A program made the position numbers and the translations under genes. Of a DNA stretch of 64,000 bases, positions 43,757-52,691 are shown piece after piece. The notes under the pieces are model-generated. The model saw only the letters and a program-made list of their open reading frames with translations, ran no database searches and was not told the DNA's origin. The DNA is taken from assembly GCA_016286575.1 (NCBI GenBank), contig JAEETB010000001.1, positions 1-64,000 on the forward strand, read 5' to 3'. Source of the DNA: Prevotella sp. (lineage in GTDB: Bacteria; Bacteroidota; Bacteroidia; Bacteroidales; Bacteroidaceae). Position 1 is the stretch's first letter; the number at the start of each line of letters is the position of its first letter.

Positions 43757-44028
43757 ATTATCTCCTTTTGAATTGTTATTACTACACCATTGCCAATACA
43801 AATAACTTGCATAGATTTAACCTGTAGGGGTTCTTTTCGCATTGATGCATAATAAGTCATGATATAATATTTTCTACAAGCACAAAAACTGAACATACTC
43901 CTGAGTATCCACCTTAACCAAAAGAGCCCATAAAACATCCCAAACGAGGTAATAAAGGTATGTTGCATTTCTTCTTCGCCAGCCTTTTTACTTCGTTTGT
44001 CATAAGGATACACTATTTTAGGAACCAT
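43747..44028 (-). CDS. Uncertain 93-residue ORF
   Basis: It starts [15 protein letters not shown], overlaps the end of the GT-B-like gene by 16 bases and runs into the acyltransferase start. A hydrophobic patch ([20 protein letters not shown]) could be a membrane segment. No family is recognised. It fills an otherwise unexplained 256-base gap in a compact operon, so it may be real. Its tail overlaps the acyltransferase ribosome-binding site in another frame. Confidence 0.35.
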   Translation of the reverse strand: MVPKIVYPYDKRSKKAGEEEMQHTFITSFGMFYGLFWLRWILRSMFSFCACRKYYIMTYYASMRKEPLQVKSMQVICIGNGVVITIQKEIICM

Positions 44029-45194
44029 TTGCTAAATTTTTCTTCATAATCCTTGTCACTATATTTAAGCACAGGAATGTTATGCATCTCGTATTCGTCT
44101 GCTAATGAAGAATTATACGAAACAACATAATCGACTTTTGGATAATCAAATAATCCTAATACAACCACATTTGGATAGTCTTTAGTCAAACTATCATATA
44201 TGTTTAGATCATCACCAGGATGTGGCTTTAAATATATATTTATATTTCTGCCCGCAAAGCGTTTTACAACATTCTCGTGTTTCTCAGAAAATAGTTCAGC
44301 ACAAACAATAAGTACATCTTTATTACCATTGCGAATCAATTTATCCATACCACTATACTCAAAACTATTTCTATAACGAGCTTCTGGTTTATTATCAAAA
44401 AGAGTATGCTCAAGTATCGTCTGCTGCTCATGATTTATATAATAAGCAACGTCACATTTGATTCGTTTTATTTGGTCATATCCTAATTTACCATGTTGGA
44501 TATATGTTCTTTTCAAATGGGAACTTCCTAATAAATACATCCATCTATCGTAATGGTTATACATAACCAATTCATTACTATTATCCAAATTCTCAATAAA
44601 AAAGAAACACACAAAAAAGGGAAAAGAAGAATAGGCTCGGAATGACACTTCTTCTTTACGATATTTATTAATCATAAAGGAACACACCCTTATTGAATAA
44701 GCATACGCCTTACACAACTGTCCGTAATTAATGCCGCTGAAAACTGAAACAGTTGGCAGTTCTTTATAGGAATAACTTTGTCCTGGTATGTATATATGTG
44801 TTACGTCCTTCACTCCAAAGCCTGCACTTTTATATATGTTGATAAACATTTTTTCGTGAATTGTAAGCTTCGGGCAGAACCTCATATTGTTATAGTGTTC
44901 CCTCTTTACGAAAAGGAACATCAATGAATAAATAACAAACGAGATCGTGCATATAACATACGAAATAAATTTTTCAACTGGAGTAATGTTCCTTGCAATA
45001 ATTCCTGATATACCGCCAGGTATACCTTTTCTCTTTAGAGCAACTTCAGTTCTCCTAAGCCTTAATTCTTTATAAGATGAATACTCTGCATTTTTGGTTA
45101 CTATCTTATAATCATTATGCCTTTGGGTTAAATAACCCCAAATATAGCATCGCATCATTTGCTCGCGTAATGTTCTATTATCTTTGTTAATCAT
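44013..45194 (-). CDS. Putative GT-B-like surface-glycan transferase
   Basis: The 393-residue protein has a membrane segment near residues 73-95 (FISYVICTISFVIYSLMFLF). YIQHGKLGYDQI, INIYLKPHPGDDLN and VDYVVSYNSSLADEYE resemble the HG/KPHP/S motifs of capsule-type GT-B enzymes such as polysialyl- and CDP-glycerol transferases. There is no exact family match. It is the first gene left of the IS66 nest and probably belongs to the glycan operon, possibly now separated from its promoter. Confidence 0.6.
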   Translation of the reverse strand: MINKDNRTLREQMMRCYIWGYLTQRHNDYKIVTKNAEYSSYKELRLRRTEVALKRKGIPGGISGIIARNITPVEKFISYVICTISFVIYSLMFLFVKREHYNNMRFCPKLTIHEKMFINIYKSAGFGVKDVTHIYIPGQSYSYKELPTVSVFSGINYGQLCKAYAYSIRVCSFMINKYRKEEVSFRAYSSFPFFVCFFFIENLDNSNELVMYNHYDRWMYLLGSSHLKRTYIQHGKLGYDQIKRIKCDVAYYINHEQQTILEHTLFDNKPEARYRNSFEYSGMDKLIRNGNKDVLIVCAELFSEKHENVVKRFAGRNINIYLKPHPGDDLNIYDSLTKDYPNVVVLGLFDYPKVDYVVSYNSSLADEYEMHNIPVLKYSDKDYEEKFSKWFLK

Positions 45195-45365
45195 TTTATT
45201 AAATATTATATGAGTTCACTTTAAATTGTGTTTTAAAGGTTTTACCTTTTATTTTGATGAAATATAAAGTTGTACTTATTTTCACTGCGGTGAAAAAGCT
45301 AAAGCCATGGGGTTCCAACTCTCCACCATTATACTATTCATTATCTATTCTGCGTTTTATTATAA

Positions 45366-45416
45366 GTGCAGGGAGATGACGGGCCCCTTAACAACCCCGT
45401 CATTAATCCCCTGCAC
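45366..45416. repeat. Two-step inverted repeat upstream of integrase remnant
   Basis: GTGCAGGG pairs with CCCTGCAC and, inside it, TGACGGG with CCCGTCA, around a 13-base loop. It lies 12 bases before the integrase start. This looks like an end or recombination site of the lost mobile element. Confidence 0.55.
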
Positions 45417-45427
45417 CACAATAAACC

Positions 45428-45584
45428 ATGTCCAATACCTACCTGGACAAGGCTATTGAGGCCATACCAAAATTCGGAGACCGAATTTCGCTCTTTGCCC
45501 AAAAACTCCGTCTGGCTCAGTACGCTGATGGTACTATTTATGACTATCGTCTCAAAATAGCTCAGGCGGTGTTGTATCTCAAGA
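45428..45584 (+). pseudogene. N-terminal fragment of a tyrosine integrase
   Basis: MSNTYLDKAIEAIPKFGDRI and FAQKLRLAQYADGTIYDYRL match the SAM-like N-terminal domain of tyrosine recombinases found beside IS91-type elements in Bacteroidales. The frame is cut at 45585 by an IS66-type end, after which it reads a few foreign codons and stops. No catalytic domain remains. It is the only plus-strand gene in this part of the window. Confidence 0.55.
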
Positions 45585-45696
45585 GTATGCATCCAACCCC
45601 TTTTTATACGTAAACAGCCAATTTTGACGTATAGCCCCAAAAGGTTGCCCTTTTAGGTAACTTCCGCTTTTTGTTCGACTAAATTTTAAATTATTA

Positions 45697-46083
45697 TTAA
45701 GCTGCTTTGCGAAGACAAATGGTCATGGGCAACATGTTCTCGTAGTCTGTACGCCCAATCGCTATGGCAGCAAAGAGATTCTTGAAATATTTCAATACAG
45801 ACAGCCCCATCATCTGGCAGGTTGCAATGAAAGTATGATACAAGGCCGACATCTCAGCTTTGGCATGGTTACCAAAGAACAGGGAGTTCTTACGTTCCAC
45901 AGTCAGTGGACGTATATTACGTTCCGCAATGTTGTTGTCAATTTCGTATCGCCCATCTTTCCTATATGTGAAAAGTTGCTTCCAGAATTTATTCAGATAT
46001 CGCAGGGCCTTCTGCATCATGTCTCCCAAATGAGCATTCTCATCCAACAAAAGCTCGTTGAGTCTTGTACTCATCGCTATCAT
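45697..46083 (-). pseudogene. IS66 TnpC, C-terminal piece
   Basis: KDGRYEIDNNIAERNIRPLT and RKNSLFFGNHAKAEMSALYH are the conserved C-terminal IS66 transposase segment, which includes the NNxxER acidic site. The start shown is inside the original gene. The upstream piece ends at 46080 and the central catalytic part is deleted, leaving the two pieces in different frames. Confidence 0.8.
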
Positions 46084-46922
46084 GATGTCTGTTGTCGGGC
46101 AATCAGGTCGCTTGTCGCATGAGTGCCGGGAACACGTCTGAAAGAATCAACATTTTCATCATCATAAGGTAGGTAGGCCGTCCTGGTTTCTCCGTCCTTT
46201 GTTTTGTAAACAACCATCTGACGATCATGCTGGATAATCTCAACCCGTTGCTCAAAACTGTATTTCTGATCGTATACCCTGATAATTTCTGCTCCTTCAG
46301 GTAACTTGGACAGATCCGACTTGTGAAGAATCCTGCGGGTGGCCTTCATCGTGTCATATTTCATCCCCTGACGATTCGGACGTTCTTCTTTCTCCGGACA
46401 TGGAGACTTGGTCTCTTCTACCGGTAGTTCTGACGGATCAGAGGGCTTCTCACAATTTGTACCGTCAAAACCATCACGTTCCTCATCACGATCACGATCT
46501 TCGGGCTTAGGCTGAGTGTTTGGCTTTACTTTCTTAGAAATACCCTTCTGACTCTTGTCTGCATATGTCTGCTTGTTCTTAAGCTTTAGTTGAGAAGTCA
46601 GATCGTTTATCTTCGCGAGCATCTGATCAATCTTGAGAGAATCCTGCTCATGAGACGCCATCAGATCATCAATCTTCTTCGAATCAGATTCATGCATTAA
46701 CTTAAGCATATCGAGAGTATCCTGCAGATTCTTGATGAAGGCATCTTTGTCAGCTATAGTCCGGTCGCGCTCCTTCTTCTGCTGAAGCAAGAATTCAATA
46801 TATCTGTTCTTCTCCGAATCTTCCATCGTAAGGTATGCTTTTTGAGGCGTCTCAGGACCATTCTCCCGAGACTCCAAGTGGCGCAAATGCTCCATTCTGG
46901 ACTGCAATTCCTCTAATTCCAT
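46080..46922 (-). pseudogene. IS66 TnpC, N-terminal piece
   Basis: MELEELQSRMEHLRHLESRE starts a long coiled coil (residues 1-130), followed by a basic linker (KKVKPNTQPKPEDRDRD) and the zinc-finger-like region where IS66 transposases normally bind DNA. The frame ends at HATSDLIARQQTS, where a deletion removes the middle of the gene. Confidence 0.8.
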
Positions 46923-47036
46923 ACCTTCTTATTTTTCTACAAATGTACATAAAAATCTTGAATCCACCAAACATTTTTACCACTTATTTGTCTGATATTC
47001 AGATATTTACGTTAAATATTACTAACAAAAAGGCCC

Positions 47037-47378
47037 TCACTTCAAACGTAGTTTCTTTATCACCGGACTCTCCAGAACTGCGACTAGATCCTTCCAGTCC
47101 ATACGGTAACTTTTCAGACCTTTCTCATCACAATACTCTAAGAGCATGAAGCTATAGCCATTGGTGAACACCTTCTCATGGATATAGTAGGCATGATTCT
47201 CAAAATGCACCATCTTAACCTTCCTCCGGTCTTTCGACATGAAAACAAATACATCCCCATTGTATGGATCATGGTGCGTCATCTGCTTGACTATCTGGAG
47301 CAGACGGTTATAGCCACAGCGCATATCAGTTATTCCTGGGATATAGTAGAAACGCTTCAAGCCTGAGATCGTTAGCAT
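47037..47378 (-). CDS. tnpB: IS66 TnpB (Orf2)
   Basis: MLTISGLKRFYYIPGITDMR and NGDVFVFMSKDRRKVKMVHF are diagnostic of TnpB. The ATG at 47378 overlaps the tnpA end by seven bases. The longer ORF-track frame reads back through tnpA and is not used. TnpB is needed for IS66 transposition. Here it is complete (113 residues). Confidence 0.85.
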   Translation of the reverse strand: MLTISGLKRFYYIPGITDMRCGYNRLLQIVKQMTHHDPYNGDVFVFMSKDRRKVKMVHFENHAYYIHEKVFTNGYSFMLLEYCDEKGLKSYRMDWKDLVAVLESPVIKKLRLK

Positions 47379-47713
47379 AGGCCCTCCAGTTTCTCTACGA
47401 ATTTCCGAAGGCTCTCGTAGCTTAAGTTCTTCCGCTTGATAAACACACCATTGCTCATGCAGATAGTTACAGCTATTCGGACTGATGCTTGGGAAGGTGT
47501 TTGTTCCTCTGGAGTTTCCCCCTTGGTTTCCGAAGCTGGAGCACCATCTATTTGGATTGGGTGTATTCGCTTGTGCGTATCCCTGTACCATTTATTAAAC
47601 TCGTTTACCGGTACGCCTTGTTTAAGGCAAAATTCCTCAATGGAGAGGTTGTAAGGCAGACCCTCACTTTGGTATAGAAACCAACATTTTTCAAAATCTT
47701 TGCTACTGAACAT
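47372..47713 (-). CDS. IS66 TnpA-like first protein
   Basis: MFSSKDFEKCWFLYQSEGLP and VNEFNKWYRDTHKRIHPIQI match the two other copies in the nest (48.0 and 48.4 kb). The C-terminal NGVFIKRKNLSYESLRKFVE ends in EGLC. It is preceded by the -7 box TACCTTTG (47738-47745). 113 residues, complete. Confidence 0.8.
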   Translation of the reverse strand: MFSSKDFEKCWFLYQSEGLPYNLSIEEFCLKQGVPVNEFNKWYRDTHKRIHPIQIDGAPASETKGETPEEQTPSQASVRIAVTICMSNGVFIKRKNLSYESLRKFVEKLEGLC

Positions 47714-47790
47714 AAAGTCATATTTTTAAGAACAGTGCAAAGGTATATCATTTTATCTTTTCTTGCAATACGTCAAAATTGGCTGCTTAC

Positions 47791-47962
47791 TCACCATCTT
47801 AACCGTTCTCTGGTTCTTCGACATAAAGATAAACACGTCACCATTGCTGGTGTTTAAGTGGTGCTTATGCTTAACGATTTCAAGCAGCCTATGGGCGCCA
47901 CAGCGCATGTCATTGATATCGGGTACGAAATAGAACTTCTTCAGTCCGGAAATGGTCAGCAT
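47791..47962 (-). pseudogene. IS66 TnpB of element 2, cut by element 1
   Basis: MLTISGLKKFYFVPDINDMR runs to SKNQRTVKMV and then enters the right end of element 1. The C-terminal half is missing. Confidence 0.8.
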
Positions 47963-48363
47963 ACCACCTCCAATCTCTCAATCAGATGCTTGAGCTCACT
48001 GAAACTAATGCCTGTCTTCGCGATTCGCATTCCATCCGGGAACTTGATGCTGATGGAAATTTTCTTGTTGATGTTGGCTACCCGGTCTGTGGGGTATTTG
48101 AAAGGATGCCTTACCGGATCATGAACCTTACTCTCCTCACTTACCTTGGCCGCTTCCGACTGAATCTCCGCCTCTTCATCAGCGGGCATTCCTGTTACTG
48201 TTATCGGATAGACCTTCTTATGCGTCTTCCTGTACCATTTATCGAAAGTTGGAAAGTCAACTCCGTGCTTTTTGCAGAATTCCTCTATCGAGATATTCTT
48301 CGGGAGCCCTTCAGCCTGGTACAAAAACCAAAGGCTCTCAAAATCTTTTGAACTGTATACCAT
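47956..48363 (-). CDS. IS66 first protein of element 2
   Basis: MVYSSKDFESLWFLYQAEGL starts at 48363, downstream of its -7 box TACCTTTG at 48387-48394. The ORF-track start at 48417 lies upstream of that box. 135 residues, ending in KHLIERLEVVC. Element 2 ends at 48439 (GTAAGCTGTCAATTTTGACG). Confidence 0.75.
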   Translation of the reverse strand: MVYSSKDFESLWFLYQAEGLPKNISIEEFCKKHGVDFPTFDKWYRKTHKKVYPITVTGMPADEEAEIQSEAAKVSEESKVHDPVRHPFKYPTDRVANINKKISISIKFPDGMRIAKTGISFSELKHLIERLEVVC

Positions 48364-48443
48364 TTGCCTCATTCTTAAAACGAGGCCAAAGGTATCATTT
48401 TCCCACTTCATATACAAGACGTCAAAATTGACAGCTTACATGC

Positions 48444-48800
48444 TTAACATAGTCCCTCCAGTTTCTCCACCATACTTACAAGGCTCTGGTAGGTTAAGCC
48501 TCTCTTCTGTATTTGAAGACCATCACTTGTACGGATTAAAACTTGTATACCACCTTTCTTTAACTGAAGATCCTGATTGGCTTCTTCATCTGATGGTTCT
48601 ACTGTCACCTGAGTTCCTGACACCGGAGCATCTTCTATCTCCAATGGCACGATAGCCTTGTGCATCTTGTAGTACCATTTATTGAACTCTCTATAGTTTA
48701 CACCTCGACTTACACAGAATGCATTGATCGAAACACCCTTTGGCTCTCCTTCTGTCTTATACAGTATCCAGAGCTTTTCAAAATCACTGTTACTTATCAT
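48444..48800 (-). CDS. IS66 first protein of element 3
   Basis: MISNSDFEKLWILYKTEGEP and REFNKWYYKMHKAIVPLEIE match the other two copies at lower similarity. The -7 box TACCTTTG is at 48828-48835. After the stop only ATGTTAAGC of tnpB remains before element 2 begins. The right terminus is at 48879. Confidence 0.75.
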   Translation of the reverse strand: MISNSDFEKLWILYKTEGEPKGVSINAFCVSRGVNYREFNKWYYKMHKAIVPLEIEDAPVSGTQVTVEPSDEEANQDLQLKKGGIQVLIRTSDGLQIQKRGLTYQSLVSMVEKLEGLC

Positions 48801-48912
48801 ACCTTATTGCTTTTTGGTTTAACAGCGCAAAGGTACTATCTTTTTTTCAAATTACTCTGTCACACTTTTGGACGCTTACTCATAAAAGAGCTAATAATAC
48901 AGACTAAGAACG

Positions 48913-50076
48913 TTACAGGTTTTCAAAAAACTTCTTCTGCTCTTTATTAATCGCTGGATCAAAAATACTATGATAAGGATAATATTGATCTATTCCCCTC
49001 CATTTTGTACCTGCTATTGGGACCAGATAATCACGGATAGGAAGATATAGTAAAAGTAACAACGCTATTGAATAAGCTATAACTTTCTGTTTAAAATGAT
49101 GCTTTGGTAATTCTGCAATAACAGTTGCGAGAAGAATATAATAAAATGGATCCACATATAATCTAAACCGCCATAGAGCCTGCATAAAACCTGCCAAAAT
49201 GCAGAAGACAAGATAGAATAGACCAAAAGATCCTATAAACAAATCTCTTTGGCGATGTATATAATAAATAAGAACTATCAAAATAAAGAGTCTTCTCAAA
49301 GAGTATACTGCAAAGGTATCGTGTGTACCTTGTCTCTCACTGGACATATATGCAGAGCCTAACGTGCTCATATTTTCACCGATATACCCATTATCAATTA
49401 TGGTAGTCATTAAGTTAGTTAAACTATCACTATTGAAAAAACTTAAAATACCCAAAAAGAATACAATAAGAATTACAAAGGTCCATTTATTATATTTTAT
49501 AAGATGGAATAAAGGAAATACTACTAATAATAAAGCAGAATTATGAAACAACCATGCTAAAAGCACGAAAACATAATATTTTAAAAATACTTTTCGACGA
49601 AGATAAGAAAAACCGTACAAAGCAAATCCAAGTGCTATTGAATGACGATAGACATTAAAATTTAGGACTAAATATGATAATAAGGCATAAATTAAAACAC
49701 AGAGGAATATATACTTTGTCTCTCTTTTAAAGAAAGAAAAAAAAGCTACGTTTATAAAAACGGCTTGTACAATTTTCAACAATATAAAGTCATCGGTTAT
49801 TAATTTACAGAGATAAACGAGCAGAATCCAGCCTGGCTGTCTTTGGTGATCCATATAATACTCAAAATCACTCAAATCAAACGAAGATGTTTTAAAACTT
49901 TTGTATGACTGGATATATCCAAATATATCTGTTCCAACACAATACTGAAGACCTGACAATAAAATGAACCATAACAATAATATACGATACCATATCTGCT
50001 TATTCTTTTGACACCCCTTGATGTCATAAATCACAGCTAAGACAACACAGAACAATATTGATAAGGAATAAATCAT
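48913..50076 (-). CDS. EpsG-family polysaccharide polymerase (Wzy-like)
   Basis: The 387-residue protein has about ten membrane segments. GLQYCVGTDIFGYIQSYKSF is the EpsG-type periplasmic motif (GxDxxxY) and NVYRHSIALGFALYGF follows. EpsG proteins polymerise repeat units in the periplasm. It is immediately downstream of the Wzx gene, as usual. The IS66 nest begins 33 bases past its stop. Confidence 0.82.
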   Translation of the reverse strand: MIYSLSILFCVVLAVIYDIKGCQKNKQIWYRILLLWFILLSGLQYCVGTDIFGYIQSYKSFKTSSFDLSDFEYYMDHQRQPGWILLVYLCKLITDDFILLKIVQAVFINVAFFSFFKRETKYIFLCVLIYALLSYLVLNFNVYRHSIALGFALYGFSYLRRKVFLKYYVFVLLAWLFHNSALLLVVFPLFHLIKYNKWTFVILIVFFLGILSFFNSDSLTNLMTTIIDNGYIGENMSTLGSAYMSSERQGTHDTFAVYSLRRLFILIVLIYYIHRQRDLFIGSFGLFYLVFCILAGFMQALWRFRLYVDPFYYILLATVIAELPKHHFKQKVIAYSIALLLLLYLPIRDYLVPIAGTKWRGIDQYYPYHSIFDPAINKEQKKFFENL

Positions 50077-50106
50077 ACAACTTAACCGAACTGAAATTAT
50101 TTCTCT

Positions 50107-51543
50107 TTACTTTTTCTTTTTATAATCATTGATTATGCTTACTGCATATTCTTTCAATTCTACTATTTCCGTCTTAAAAAACAATAGGGCAAACAATAAC
50201 AATATAAGAAGCATTACGATTTTAACTCCTATTACGTCGTACATCAATTGTGTTATTAGACCTCCTATGATGACAATAATAATAGTAGCAATCATGTAAC
50301 GGTAATGTTCTATTGCTCGGTAATATTTCTGTCCTACGACTGTTTTTATTACCATTGATACGATTGAAGCCACAGCGGTAGCAATAGCAATCCCTGTTAA
50401 TCCAAGAGGAATCTGTAATAGCAGACACAATAAAATATTTACTAAAACAGAACTACTAAAGACCAAAATATTATAGTAAGTCTTTTTTGAAATATCAATA
50501 CCCAATCCTGTGGTTTCGCTAATTATATAACATACTGGGCCAAGAATCAAATAAGGGAAGAAAATTTTTGCGGAACGATACTTTTCACCTAATAATAAAA
50601 AGACCACATCCTGAGAAAGGATAAGGAGTATGGCAAAAATCGCCAACATACACATGAGATAACGGTGTAGCTTTTCAAATTGTCCTGTCTGCGTTTTATA
50701 ATTTTCATATGTGTATGGAAGCCAGAATGTATTAAACCCAGCCTGTATTAAAGAAATAAGACCCGCCAATGCAGCCGCTGATGTAAATAATCCTATACTA
50801 GTATAATCCATTGTTTTTTGCATAACAACTTGTGGTATCGAAGTGTTTGCCCACATTAACACGGTAACAGGTGTCAATGGAAGCGCATATTTAAACATTT
50901 CCTTTGCAAACACTTTATCAACCTTATTAATTACCACGAATCTTTTCCTTTGAATGACAAGAAATATAACCGCCAGAATTAAGTGAGTAACAGTAAGTAC
51001 AAAAAGTGCTGGTTTATAGGATGGTTCCCAAAAACCTACTGCCAAATAGAAACATTTAGAAACAAGCGTCATCAACACTCCTTGTATTGTATACATCTTG
51101 ATATTCTTCTCCATCCTATATGACAGATTCAAATATCGTAATGTAGAGGTGCAGAAAACACTAATAAAAAATAGGTATAGTAGAAAATTATCATTTTCTT
51201 CGAATAAATGTAACGATATAAAGCTATCAAATGGAATTGATGCTATTATTGTTACAGCCAATATGGAATAGGTTATACCAAAACAGAATGAAAAGAGATA
51301 ACCAACAGACTTGTTATTTGGACGCTCGAGATAAAAACGAGCAAAAGCCTGATCCAGTCCTATTAAAATAAAAATACCAAAAAGATTGGAGTAGGTATTA
51401 AAAATGTTAATCTTTCCTACAACATCAGGAGCAAAAAGCCGAGTTGCAAAGGGGGCTGTCAAAAAACCTATTGCGAAAGATATCCATGTTACCATGGAAA
51501 ATCCAACGAATTTTTTTATGAAAGATTTGCCGGTCTCAGCCAT
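50107..51543 (-). CDS. Wzx-type flippase (MOP superfamily)
   Basis: MAETGKSFIKKFVGFSMVTW starts a 478-residue protein with 12-14 membrane segments and the polysaccharide-exporter fold (GKINIFNTYSNLFGIFILIG; INAPFATRLF-like start TAPFATRLF). It flips the undecaprenyl-linked unit to the periplasm. The start overlaps the WecF-like gene end. Confidence 0.85.
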   Translation of the reverse strand: MAETGKSFIKKFVGFSMVTWISFAIGFLTAPFATRLFAPDVVGKINIFNTYSNLFGIFILIGLDQAFARFYLERPNNKSVGYLFSFCFGITYSILAVTIIASIPFDSFISLHLFEENDNFLLYLFFISVFCTSTLRYLNLSYRMEKNIKMYTIQGVLMTLVSKCFYLAVGFWEPSYKPALFVLTVTHLILAVIFLVIQRKRFVVINKVDKVFAKEMFKYALPLTPVTVLMWANTSIPQVVMQKTMDYTSIGLFTSAAALAGLISLIQAGFNTFWLPYTYENYKTQTGQFEKLHRYLMCMLAIFAILLILSQDVVFLLLGEKYRSAKIFFPYLILGPVCYIISETTGLGIDISKKTYYNILVFSSSVLVNILLCLLLQIPLGLTGIAIATAVASIVSMVIKTVVGQKYYRAIEHYRYMIATIIIVIIGGLITQLMYDVIGVKIVMLLILLLFALLFFKTEIVELKEYAVSIINDYKKKK

Positions 51544-52691
51544 TACTTAATGTTCTTTTTGAAGATATCTTTGATTCTGTCTTCATTATAACGTTCTACC
51601 ACTAAAGATCTATTCTTTTCTTTCTCCTCTAATGATAAAGAATCAAAAAAACTAGCACTCGTGACTGTTTCAATTGGGAACACTGAGAATCCACAGTCTG
51701 TAAACCATTTGTATAGGGGACTCCTCTCAGACATATAGACTTTTATACCAAGATAAAAACCCATCATTGCCGTCCCTTGGGATTCCTGCCGCCATGCGGA
51801 CAATATCATAGATTTTAACCGCAAAAAATACTTGTTGTACTCCTGAAGAGGAATATATTTTCTTAATGGTTCTAATTGGTTAGGAAATTGTTCCTTATAA
51901 ATTGTTTCAATATCGTCTGCGTATTCTTTTGTACCCCCATAAGACAAAGGCATGATTATTTTAGTTTGTTTTGGTATGTCTATTTGCTTTAAAAAGTCAA
52001 GAACATATAAATGATTATTTGAGAAAGATGCGGAATTCCCAACAAGAACATCGTTTCCAGTTGAAAAATCAGAACCTTTTAATTCTCCAAGGACTTCATT
52101 TAATGAATAATTGAAAATCTCGTAAGAAGGAATTTCCCTCCCGACAAACTCTTTAACATATTCAGCATCATAACCACAACAATATTGAATGCTATCTATT
52201 CTATTCGCTATATACTTAAATTGTTTATTTTTTTGAAAGTCGAAACAATATTTATATCCCTTTAATGTAGCCATAAAATGGAAAAGGCCGCTAGCGTGTT
52301 GTCGTAGAAAGCCATGACTTTCATATTTTAGAGGACTGGCATAGTAAATCTTATATCCTCTCGGCTCCAAAAATTGATTATATAAGTCATAACCATATAT
52401 CTCCCAACACACAGGAATATTCTTGGGGATAAACTTAATAAAATCGATTTTATCATAGGACATGTAATGGGATATTACATGGGTCACCTTTGAAAAATCA
52501 TAATTACTGGCAAACCATTCTAAATTACGAAAATTGACAATTCTTCCCTTGTAGTCCCCTTTTAGCCTTTTAAATGGCTTATCTCCATCACCAAAAACCA
52601 GCACTTCATTACATCCTGGAAATACTTCTTCATATACTCCAAGTGTCCTTTCAATAACTTGATGATCTGTTATAAGATGTAAAATTTTCAT
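51543..52691 (-). CDS. WecF/GT56-like deoxyamino-sugar transferase
   Basis: MKILHLITDHQVIERTLGVY, then HVISHYMSYDKIDFI and NIPVCWEIYGYDLYNQFL, match WecF (TDP-Fuc4NAc:lipid II transferase, GT56). LVGNSASFSNNHLYVLDFL carries the family's substrate region. It probably adds a 4-amino-4,6-dideoxy sugar made by the DegT enzyme encoded just upstream, which starts after one base. Confidence 0.8.
   Translation of the reverse strand: MKILHLITDHQVIERTLGVYEEVFPGCNEVLVFGDGDKPFKRLKGDYKGRIVNFRNLEWFASNYDFSKVTHVISHYMSYDKIDFIKFIPKNIPVCWEIYGYDLYNQFLEPRGYKIYYASPLKYESHGFLRQHASGLFHFMATLKGYKYCFDFQKNKQFKYIANRIDSIQYCCGYDAEYVKEFVGREIPSYEIFNYSLNEVLGELKGSDFSTGNDVLVGNSASFSNNHLYVLDFLKQIDIPKQTKIIMPLSYGGTKEYADDIETIYKEQFPNQLEPLRKYIPLQEYNKYFLRLKSMILSAWRQESQGTAMMGFYLGIKVYMSERSPLYKWFTDCGFSVFPIETVTSASFFDSLSLEEKEKNRSLVVERYNEDRIKDIFKKNIK

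Larger units (their letters stand above)
45610..47790 (-). mobile_element. IS66-family element 1 (inner, tnpC damaged)
   Basis: GTAAACAGCCAATTTTGACG at 45610 and the inverted GTAAGCAGCCAATTTTGACG ending at 47790 are near-identical termini. Inside are tnpA, tnpB and a two-piece tnpC. The flanks TTTTATAC and TCACCATC do not match, so no target duplication is kept. Confidence 0.85.
45585..48879 (-). mobile_element. Nest of three IS66-family remnants
   Basis: The left border is GTATGCATCCAACCCCTTTT at 45585, the same terminus as in the 25.7-kb derivative. Right ends of three different IS66 elements follow in series at 47790, 48439 and 48879, each starting GTAAGC. Each inner element interrupts tnpB of the next one. 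The left parts of the outer two are missing. The nest separates the polymerase gene from the GT-B-like gene of the glycan operon. Confidence 0.75.

Noticed and set aside
47037-47591. 184-residue protein in the ORF track
   Set aside because: The first 71 residues are an out-of-frame reading of the IS66 first gene. The real TnpB starts at 47378.
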